Below, piece after piece: positions 55,211 through 64,000 of a stretch of 64,000 bases of DNA. The stretch's first letter is position 1; each line of letters starts with the position of its first letter. The DNA lies in contig CM060693.1 in the NCBI GenBank assembly GCA_030686995.1, positions 120,741,228-120,805,227 on the forward strand. The letters are read 5' to 3'. Both the position numbers and the translations under genes were made by a program. The stretch comes from Artemisia argyi. Lineage: Eukaryota > Streptophyta > Magnoliopsida > Asterales > Asteraceae. The notes under the pieces were generated by a model. The model was given only the letters and a program-made list of their open reading frames with translations, ran no database searches and was not told the DNA's origin.

Positions 55211-56475
55211 TGTTAATACAAATATCGCCTAAAAACGTTATTTATATTTTACGATCTTTCTTAGTTTTGTTAACTACAAAAGGTAAAGTTTATTTTTGGC
55301 AAATCATAAATATAGTTTAAAAGTCTTTACTTAACTTTACTCTAACTACATCTACATGTGGATTTCTAATCAAGTATAACTTAGTGTAAGTACATGTGTT
55401 AAAAATGTCCCTTATGTATACTTAGCAAGTTTACTAAATAGTATGTCATATTAGGATATAAGCAAGCAAACTCCTTTTTAGTAAAACATTCACTTGCTAA
55501 ACATCTCAAACAAACATGTTTGATTCTATACATAAACTATTTTTACAAGTATACTTTCTTTTTTAGGAATATCTAAAATTAGAAATATAATGTTACTTAA
55601 ATCATCTCTTGCATCACACATGTCCCTTTAAGGAAACATGTGTGTAAGAAACATGTTTTATTTTGTATAGATTCATACTCAAGATCTCAAAGTTGACTTT
55701 GTGAGATCTTGAGAATATTGTGTCAGATTTTCTAATATCTTTTGCAGGATTCTGTCAGGCTGTCTGGCGGAACCCTCAGGGACAACGGACGGAACCAAAG
55801 GATTGGTTCCGCCGTATGGGTTGGCTGGATGTTGGCCTATAAATAGCAACCCACTCCTTGAGTTTTTCTAATCACTCTCCATCATATTATACTGCATATA
55901 CTTCATTTCTAACTCAGTACACTTTCTTATTTGTGAGTCTTTCTTTGTAGCAAGAAGATCATAAACTTACAAGCTTCAACACAACGTTGCAAGACTTGTC
56001 AAGCATAGCATAGTGTAAACTAGTAAAGTTTATACATCATTATACTTTATCCATTTGTAGTGATCGGTTAGTATTTTAGTCCTCAAAATACTTAGAGTAT
56101 CGGGAGTTGTTGTACCCTTGTAAAAGAACTATCGGGAGTGGTTGTACCCTTGTGAAAGAACTCGACATCTAGCTTAGTGTTGGAAATAGTGTGTAAGCGA
56201 CGTGAAGGTTTTCTCCGCCGAATAAAGGAGCTTGTTGACTAGTGCAAGAAAACTCTCGAGTTGGATACTCGGGGCGTGGAGTAGGGCAAGGAAAAAGAGT
56301 CCTTGTAGCCGAACCACGATAAACAATCGTGTTATGGTTTGATCGTTTCTTACTTTTATTCTTACATATTATTTATTGTTTGATACGTCTTAATTGGTAA
56401 TTACACGTAAAAGTATTAGAAGAAAATCAAGTTTAAAACCGGTAAACTATTCAACCCCCCTTGTAGTTTTCCACA
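55211..56475 (+). mobile_element. 5' LTR of a family A Sirevirus-like Copia element
   Basis: TGTTAATACAAATATCGCC…TTTTCCACA, followed at once by a primer binding site. Palindromes at 55,767-55,814 (arms of the GGCGGAACC / GGTTCCGCC type) precede TATAAATA (55,838-55,845). Inserted into the leader of Gypsy element 1. Confidence 0.92.
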
Positions 56476-56476
56476 A

Positions 56477-56490
56477 TTGGTATCAAGAGC
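56477..56490 (+). promoter_or_regulatory. Copia primer binding site (initiator Met tRNA)
   Basis: TTGGTATCAAGAGC two nt after the LTR, matching the usual TGGTATCAGAGC with one extra A. Confidence 0.88.
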
Positions 56491-56542
56491 TACGTTACTC
56501 AAGATTTTAAAATATATTGTATCTTAAAACTTGGAACGATCC

Positions 56543-57180
56543 ATGGATTTTGAAAACTTCAGAGAAGGGTAATCTATGCAAAGACCACCACTATTTGAAC
56601 CAAATGGTTTCATATATTGGAAAAACCGTTTTGAAACTTACGTAAAATCAAAAGACATAGATCTATGGTATATTATTATTGAAGGTGATCATAACGCTAC
56701 CGGAAGTGGTCGGGATGAGGATAGTTCACTTACTAAACATAGTGATGATCAAAAGAAACTAATTGCTAAAAATAATGAAGCAAAAATGATGCTTTATAAT
56801 GCCTTACCTAAGAAAGAGTGTGAAATAGTTTTTATGTGCAAAACCGCTAAAGAAATTTGGCAATCATTAATAACTACTCATCAAGGAAATTCACAAGTTA
56901 AGGATAACAAAATCGATCTTCTTGTCCAACAATATGAACAATTTTCTATTCCCGAAGATGAAACTATTGATAGTGCATTTGCTAGATTTAACACTATTAT
57001 TACTTCACTTAAAGCACTTGATGAATCTTTTTGTAGCAAGAATTTTGTTAGGAAATTTCTTAGAGCACTCCATCCTAAGTGGAGAGCAAAAGTAACGGCT
57101 ATTGAAGAATCTAAAGATCTTTCAAGCATGGAACTTGACGAGCTTATTGGAAACCTCAAAGTTCACGAAATGGTAATTGA
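56543..57180 (+). pseudogene. Copia gag (UBN2 domain), 5' part
   Basis: ATG at 56,543 opens a frame that meets TAA at 56,570 and then continues unbroken from 56,576 ([19 protein letters not shown]…). The body is a UBN2-type gag: [34 protein letters not shown] and [14 protein letters not shown]. The frame runs into foreign sequence after 57,180, where Gypsy element 2 begins; the apparent stop at 57,217 lies in that LTR. The CCHC knuckle and pol are not in the window. Confidence 0.85.
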
Positions 57181-60100
57181 TGAGTGTGCAAATACTCATC
57201 ATTTTTACCATTTCTGAGCTGCCAAAACATCCAAAAACACTCAATAATGAATAAAAATAGTGAAAATATCCCAGGAAAGTGTTTTACATGTTTCAAATGC
57301 AAAAATACCAAAAACAGATGAAAAACGCACAAAGTTTGCATAATTGGCAGTTTCAGTCCCTCAACTTTCAAAAGTTGTCAAATCTAGTCCCTGGTTGTTC
57401 CAAAAACTTGAAAAAGTCACCAAAGGTCCTTTTTAAATCATAAAGTTACATATTTAGTCCTTTGGTGCAAAGTTTCACAAAATTACAAGTTTAGTCCCTG
57501 TACTTTGCAAATTGACAGAAATGGTCCCTGGGATGTAAAAACTTTGAGAAAAATTAATTTTGGTCCTTGTATTACTAATCTTTTGCAGGAATGATCCTTG
57601 GTGTGAAGTTTGGTAAAATTACATGTTTGGTCCCTGGACTTTGCAAGTTTGGCAGAAATAGTCCCCGGGTGGTGTAAAATGGAAAAATTACATTTAAGGT
57701 CCTTTGTTTTATCATACTTGGCAAATTTGATCCTAATGAATATTATGGGAAAGTCACAAAACCAGTCCCTCAACTTTGCACTAATTACATAATTGGTCCT
57801 TGTATGAAATAAAACCAACCGGACCCTATTTTATTTTAATACCCAAAACCAAACCCAAAATAAAAAACAATCCAGTTACCACCCCTCAGCCCACCAAATA
57901 GCCCAGTCCACCCTTACTTTGACCCCAGTCAACCCAAAGCTAAAAACCATCCCCGTCTTCCTTTTACCTCCCAAACCAGAAACCAGGTAGTTTCCCCCCC
58001 CCCCCCTCTTGCACCACTTTTCCCCACCACTTGCACCCTTATCCCTCCAATCACACTTCCCAAGGCCATTAAATGCCACCCCCCTCCTATACACGCTTCA
58101 CAGACCCTATTTGCTTAAAAGAAGCTTTTCCCGCCAAACTGAGAGTAGGGTCAAATCTCATCCAATGGCTGATATGGGTGGTGGGATTTGACCAGTGGGA
58201 CCCACAAGACCAATTGGAGGCTATAAAGAGAAGAGAGGAGCAGGGAAGAAGGATTATTAGTGTAGTAGTAGTTTTATGTAGTCGTTGGTAGTTTAATTTC
58301 CATTTTAAATGTAATTTTTAGTTAAAATTTGTTGTACTGAGTTCATTTTATGCAATCAAATCTTTCTGGAACCTTTAATTCCAACCTTGCTCTTTGAATT
58401 TGAATTTAGTAATTTTTGGTGAAATTGACAAAGTCACCTAAAGTTGTTTCTGTTTGTTGTTTTTTGATTCTTAAGCTTACTATAAGCTCTGACAAAGCTT
58501 ACAAAAGCCTTTAGACATCCTCAGAATCCATTTAGGGTATAAACTCAAAAATTCATGAAATTCCAAGAAAATAGAAAATAAATAAAAAAAAATAGTGTAC
58601 AAGAATAAAGAAGGATGGAGCAGGGTCAAGAATGGATTGCTTGGGTTGTAAAGCTTCTTGGGAAGCCTTAGGAAGTGTTTGTGGTCTTGGTATTCAATTC
58701 TCAGCCTGGAATCAGTTTGTAAGACTAAATTTTAGCATAATTTACTATTATTAGTTATTGTTGTTATTTGTTACTTAATTGTGTTTAAACTTGCTGATTT
58801 ACTGTTAGTGTAATTGTATCTAGTGATTTCTAGGTTTAAAACTTGTAATTGCTTTTTAGATTTGCTAAATCTGTCCATAAAGGGGTGTTTGGATTAAGGG
58901 CTCCCACTGAGCATTAGAGCATTTTGAACCTTGATTGTTGTTTCCCCTGGTCACAATAAGTTTCTTTAGGATCTTTAAACCTTTAAATCCAAGATCTAAA
59001 CAATAGAAAGTCAAAATCATCTTCATTGGCCATTAACTGTCAACTGATGAGCAGTTGTGACCCCAAGCCTATCCATATCATTGCATTATACATAAATGTA
59101 GCTTGATTTCATTAGCTTTTAGCTTAACATAGTTTAGTCAATCAGTAGGATCCCTCAGAAATTCATAAAAGTCAAATTTCCAAGTTCTTATCAAAAGTCA
59201 AAGTTACTTATTCTCAGTTTTCACAAAACTTGCTTAAACATTTCTGAATTTTGTGATTTATTTTGGACTGTGAGATTTTGAGGTTTAGTTGACTACCAGC
59301 TCATCTTTAAGATTATACCATCATTTTATTTTTAGCAAAATTACCCTGGGCCCCACAACCCTCCAAAGAGGGCTGCAGGGCAACAAGCTGCCCTGCTGCA
59401 GCAGACCTCACACACACACCCACCACTTTGGTGGTTGCCACAGCCCTCCATAGTGGTCCATAGCCCCCCTCATTGGTTCCTTTCAACCTCCCTCCTACCA
59501 GGGCTTCTATTTTGACCATAGGATTGATCTGAAACTCAGTGGACCCCACCTAGTTTAGCATATCAAGTTTGTCCCCAAACCTGGTTCAGTTTCATATTGC
59601 AATTGCTTATTTGCTCTCTTAACAGCTTATTTGTTCTTATTGTTTGTTGTTCCTGGCTTATTTAAGTTTGTCAAGCTTGTTTGTATCCATTTTTACCCTT
59701 GTGGACCCCACCCAAAGCCATTTGACCTAAATTGACCACACAGTCAACAAAAGTCAACTGTTTTAGAAAAGGGGGTGCAAAGAGCTTAATTTTTAGCTAC
59801 AAATAAGTTGTTTTTACAAAAAGTCTTTGTTTTTAGGTATAAAATAAGTTTGTAAAAGAAAAATCCAAAAAAAAAATCAATTTAAAATAAGTGATAGTTT
59901 CTATTTAATTCAACTTAATTTTAATTTTCATTTTTAGATTTTAATTAAGTACTTAGTATTTTTATATTTTTATTAAATACCTTATATAGTAAAGTAATTT
60001 TGATAATTTTTTCAGAATTTTATTTTGAAATTTAGTGTTAATTAGATTTAATTTTAGTTTTCTTTATTATTAATTAATATTAAGTAATAAATATCATATT

Positions 60101-61021
60101 TAGTTTTTATAAGGTTAAACTTAGTTTTTATATTTTTCCTAGCTTTAATATAGTACATTAGACTTTTAGAAAATATATTTTCAAATTCTACTGTTCATTT
60201 TATATTTTTCTTATTTTAATTGTTTAAATTAGTATTAAGTTAATTAAAAGGTAAATAATTATTAGTTTAATCTTAAAACATAATTTTTAGAGTTTTTATA
60301 ATTTTTTAGGATTCCTGTGATGGTTAAGTAATTTTATAAATTTTCTTGTAATTTTCTAAGTTACTTTAGTATTAATATTAATTAAAAGTAGTTTAATTAG
60401 TTTAATTAAGTTAAATAGTTTTCAATTTATAAAAAACTCACAAAAAGACAAAAACATTTATTTTTATTTTTTTTATACTTTCTTCAAGTTCTAATTTAGG
60501 TTTAGAAAATATTTTTGCAACTTTTTAGTTTAATTCGTAATAGTTATAATTATTAGTTTATTTAAATTAGATTTTAATTTAGATTTTAAATAGTTTAATT
60601 AATTAAATAATATTTAAATAGTATTTTAATCATTTTTATAATTTCATTTTCATTTTTAATTTTAAGTTTTAAAAAGTGTCAAAAGCACCCCCTGTAGTTT
60701 GATAAATTCCAAAATCCCACTTTTTCAGTCCGATTGCGTAAATCTGAATTGTGAATACGTGCATATAATTGTATATCTGATTTTTGTGAATATTATATCT
60801 GTGTACAAATACCAAAATAACAGTAGCAATATCAACTCCACATCACCTGGCTACTGTCCTCAGTGTCACTTTCTCAAAAACGATTTCATACGACACCATT
60901 TCAATCTCGCTGGGACTTTAACGACCCGGGAATACACTATACTATCACCGGAGTATTGATTCTAGGCTGTCTTTGACTTGTTGACCTTGGTCAATAATAT
61001 CTGACGGTTCGGGCTCAATCA
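57181..61021 (+). mobile_element. 5' LTR of Gypsy element 2, about 3.8 kb
   Basis: It starts TGAGTGTGCAAATACTCATC exactly where Copia gag homology ends, and finishes …GGGCTCAATCA before a primer site. The early part is made of 'tagtccctgg…ttgcaaagtt' phrases, then a C run near 58,005 and a TATA box (TATAAAG, 58,222). Such long LTRs fit Tat/Ogre-type Gypsy elements. No coding frame inside is convincing. The far LTR is outside the window, so the boundaries are inferred. Confidence 0.7.
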
Positions 61022-61026
61022 AAATT

Positions 61027-61044
61027 TGGCGCCGCTGCCGGGGA
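61027..61044 (+). promoter_or_regulatory. Primer binding site of Gypsy element 2
   Basis: TGGCGCCGCTGCCGGGGA, one base from the tRNA-Asp-type site used by Athila/Tat elements. It differs from the site at 54,175 at two positions. Confidence 0.88.
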
Positions 61045-61743
61045 GGTTGTTGCGTGTTTTAAAAAATCGTTTTAAGTTTAGTGGTTTTCAAAACCCTCCC
61101 TGTACAAATTTCACACAAATTTGTAAAAAGTTTTTGTAAAAACATAATCATATCAAAAAAACGTTCATTAACACTTCTCCTGAAGTGTTGAGAAACACCA
61201 AAAAAATTAAAAACAATCAAAAACAAACTGTGAAGTTAAATTACTTCGTGTTCTTTAAGATTACAACCTGAAACAGTTGGTTTAAGGTAAGTTCTGACAT
61301 TAAATTGCGAACTGAAGAGGAATCCATTCTTTCCTCCCGCCAGCCTGCGAGTAATCTTAAAGGGACGATTTCGGTTAACGAATCAGTTCCAAAAATATTC
61401 CCAAGTTTTCTGCACACACACCCATAAGCCTAAAGCAGTTTTTCAAATTAATTAATAAACCCATAATAAGTTCCCAAACTTAAGATTAAAACTTGCCTTT
61501 ATATCCCTGTGAGTGGTGTATCTTTTTCAAAGAAGCCATTCACCTGTGATTTCTGGTTTAAGTTCACTGTGGTTTTGCCTCAAATTTGTTTTGAAAAATT
61601 GTTTTTGGTGCATGTGCACTAAACATGTTTCCCGAAAATACCAAAAATATTCACCTTTACCCTCTCACCTTTTTGATTCTTCATCCCTTTACCCTCTATC
61701 CTTTTGATTCTCACATCTTCCACTTATCCCGTAATTGATTCTA

Positions 61744-64000
61744 ATGACATCTCTCGATGACGATTTCTTTGAACAAAGGGCCTATGAGAGCAACATTGAA
61801 AAACTTATGGCCTTGTCAAAGATATCAAGATGTCGTGTTGATTGCGATGGACCATCGATTCCTATTCCCTCTCCAGTGAGGGAAAGGGATCATGAAACCG
61901 GGATGACTAAGGACCCGGTACTTTCCCCTAAGCTCACAATTGCTCCTAAATTGTCAAGAATTGATCCTAACCTTTCACGGTTTACGGTTAAAAGTTTGTC
62001 AAGCAAACGTACAGAGCTTAGGGCAGTGACTGAAAAGAACGACTTACCCAATCTTCACGTTTATCAAAAACAAAAACCCGAGACTATAACGGAAGTGGTG
62101 GAAATTGCTAGCTCTAAGAGCACACCACTTGTCCCACCTCCGGCTTTTATTCCTTGTGTTGGTTGTGGTGAGCCACTTTTCGGTTTTCCATGTCGTTGGT
62201 GTACATGTGTACAATATGGTAACGATATTCGTGACGGGAGTTGTTTGTTTTGTGGATCGAGTAATTCATTTGCTTATGATCCTAATAAAAACTCATTCAA
62301 CAACTCCTCAAATTTTTCCAACTACCCATCACATTCATACGAGCAAGAATCATATTATCCAAATCTCAATAATGCTTCGTATCAAAATACACCAAACCAG
62401 ACTCAACAGTTTTACTGTTGTGAGTATTGTGGTGGCCCTCACTACAGCTCTGATTGTCAAACTGGGAATCGGTTTGTCTATGAACAGGTTCCTTGTAACA
62501 ATCATGAATTTGGTTTTGACCAGCCCTCACAATACACAAACCCTCAACCACCGCCTCAGGACGAGTTAGCTAGAGCTGAATTGGTTACTAAAATAATTAT
62601 GAATCAAACTCAATTCAACAAGAACATTCAAGATAGTATAAACTGTCTTAAGGATTTGATTCTTAGAAAACAAAAGCCTCCTGTTAACTCATTTTATTTT
62701 GAGGATGAAAGTGATGAGGATGAGCCATTTCAAGAGGTAAAACCTAAGAAAACTTCAGATATCTTGCCAATGGGGGACAAGGAAGTCAAAAGCAATCCTC
62801 TTGAGGAGATTGATAACCTTGTTCCAATCCCAAAGGTATCTGAGAAACCTCTTGAAACTGCTTCAGTAGAAATACAGGGAGAAAAGATTATGATTGAATC
62901 TCTAGCAGTAGAAATCATAGAACTTGTAGAAACCATAACTGCTAGTCCTTCTCAACTCCCTCAGTCTGCTGTTATCACACCCGAAGTTCACACTCACTCT
63001 CTAATCATAGGGGATGAGCATCTTAGCACTGTTCCTAATAAGGAATCGGACGAATTAATAAAGTCTAGTGCTGAGATCCTTGTCCCAATCCCAGGAGAGT
63101 CACAGGGGACTTTTGATCATGTGTGTGATCTACCTTCTCACCCTGAAAATCCAAAAGATCATTTTGAGACTTTCTCCGATTTTAATGATGATTGTACATC
63201 TTATGGAGAAGTTGAGTATGAGGAGGCACCATTGCCTCATTCGGATGTTGACCCTCTTATTAAGGAGTTCACAAACGAACTTACTCACATCAATCCAATT
63301 CCATTGGGAAATGATGATGGTCTCCTTGATTTTGAAGCCGATGTAGGAGAAACTGAAAATCTTTTAAACTCTAATCCCAACATCGAGCTTAGTACTTCAC
63401 ATGCTGATGAAAACTCTTTATCTTCTAGAGACATCAGTCATGTGGAAGTATTACCTTCTGAGCTAGTTAGCTTAGAAGAAGAGAATGATGAGATTGACAC
63501 TGAAATCAAAGATGAAGCACTTCGTGCAACATTATTGAAAGTCAATCTCCTCATTTCTAAAATCGAGGCTTTCAAAGAGAAACCTATTTCATCTCCTATC
63601 CCCATAAAGGATAGTGACATTCTCTCCGATGACCCTATACCGGAAATTGAAGCCTTTACTTTTGATCCTATGGGAGAGAAGATTAGTGGCATTACCACTT
63701 CTCATTCTCATAATTCTCTCCCTGATTATGAATCATTTACCTTCGATGAGTTCTCCTGTGAACTCACGCACATCAATCCAGAATATGATTCATTCACATT
63801 TGATGAGTTCTCCTGTGAACTCACTCATATCATGACTCCTCCGGAGTATGATGACCCGGGGGGAGATGCACTCAATCACGAGAATTTGCAAAATCCCACC
63901 CACCCTCCCGGGATGTTTTCGAGCTTAACCTTTGAAATCCAAAATCAGGCTAATGAGCCTGCCTTCGAGGAAGAAGATCTTATCATGATTTTCATCATGG
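61744..64000 (+). CDS. Long open frame of Gypsy element 2: zinc-ribbon and zinc-knuckle protein (partial, over 752 codons)
   Basis: ATG at 61,744 follows an in-frame TAA at 61,732; no stop occurs to the end of the window. Residues about 138-178 hold three CxxC pairs (CVGC, CRWC, CLFC). At about 225-237 CCEYCGGPHYSSDC forms a CxxCx3Hx4C knuckle. A Gln/Asn-rich stretch and a very acidic region follow, with FxxELTHI repeats (about residues 511, 673 and 693; the last two within near-identical ESFTFDEFSCELTHI blocks). It resembles, from memory, uncharacterised retroelement proteins abundant in Asteraceae. I see no protease or reverse transcriptase before the window end. It may be a gag-like protein or an extra ORF in front of gag-pol. 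Confidence 0.75.
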   Translation, partial: MTSLDDDFFEQRAYESNIEKLMALSKISRCRVDCDGPSIPIPSPVRERDHETGMTKDPVLSPKLTIAPKLSRIDPNLSRFTVKSLSSKRTELRAVTEKNDLPNLHVYQKQKPETITEVVEIASSKSTPLVPPPAFIPCVGCGEPLFGFPCRWCTCVQYGNDIRDGSCLFCGSSNSFAYDPNKNSFNNSSNFSNYPSHSYEQESYYPNLNNASYQNTPNQTQQFYCCEYCGGPHYSSDCQTGNRFVYEQVPCNNHEFGFDQPSQYTNPQPPPQDELARAELVTKIIMNQTQFNKNIQDSINCLKDLILRKQKPPVNSFYFEDESDEDEPFQEVKPKKTSDILPMGDKEVKSNPLEEIDNLVPIPKVSEKPLETASVEIQGEKIMIESLAVEIIELVETITASPSQLPQSAVITPEVHTHSLIIGDEHLSTVPNKESDELIKSSAEILVPIPGESQGTFDHVCDLPSHPENPKDHFETFSDFNDDCTSYGEVEYEEAPLPHSDVDPLIKEFTNELTHINPIPLGNDDGLLDFEADVGETENLLNSNPNIELSTSHADENSLSSRDISHVEVLPSELVSLEEENDEIDTEIKDEALRATLLKVNLLISKIEAFKEKPISSPIPIKDSDILSDDPIPEIEAFTFDPMGEKISGITTSHSHNSLPDYESFTFDEFSCELTHINPEYDSFTFDEFSCELTHIMTPPEYDDPGGDALNHENLQNPTHPPGMFSSLTFEIQNQANEPAFEEEDLIMIFIM

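Noticed and set aside
62105..62569. 154-aa frame and other short closed frames at 62-64 kb
   Set aside because: Shadows of the long open frame starting at 61,744.

Overview
This is plant nuclear DNA: it is AT-rich, has GT-AG introns, and is packed with LTR retrotransposons, a LINE, SINE-like copies, a CACTA transposon and many MITEs. The zinc-knuckle ORF at the right end and the gag at 56.5-57.2 kb resemble retroelement proteins I remember from daisy-family (Asteraceae) genomes. Asteraceae is therefore my inference; I cannot name a species. I found one clear host gene, and almost everything else is mobile DNA.

Layout. 1.4-5.2 kb: 3' end of a minus-strand Sirevirus-like Copia element (3' LTR, polypurine tracts, two accessory ORFs), cut by a CACTA-type end at 5,159. 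7.8-11.06 kb: 3' end of a second, plus-strand Sirevirus-like element. 12.3-13.6 kb: a full-length accessory ORF (ORFa) of this element type. 14,367-21,150: a complete CACTA element bounded by a TGT target duplication. It has CpG-rich palindromic subterminal repeats, a broken Tnp2-type transposase and an intact, divergently transcribed GRF zinc-finger gene. 21,494-47,538 (minus strand): one LRR-malectin receptor-like kinase gene. I traced 24 exons whose phases all join into 2,991 nt (996 codons plus stop). Its introns carry a LINE, a TRIM-like element, a SINE, a Copia relic and at least seven MITE-like or fold-back elements. 48,426-50,020: a solo Copia LTR with a perfect target duplication. 52.8-64 kb: a nested stack in which a Gypsy element was entered by a Sirevirus-like Copia at 55,211, which was entered by a second Gypsy at 57,181. 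That last element carries an open frame from 61,744 to beyond the window end.

How it works together. The receptor kinase looks intact at reading-frame level despite about 17 kb of repeats in two introns, with one unusual residue (W to R) after the kinase core. Several transposon lineages here each have their own CpG-rich palindromes beside promoters or termini. In two Sirevirus-like copies the LTR's palindrome signature recurs inside the element, upstream of the last accessory ORF. That suggests a second, LTR-like internal promoter and is the most interesting signal in the window.
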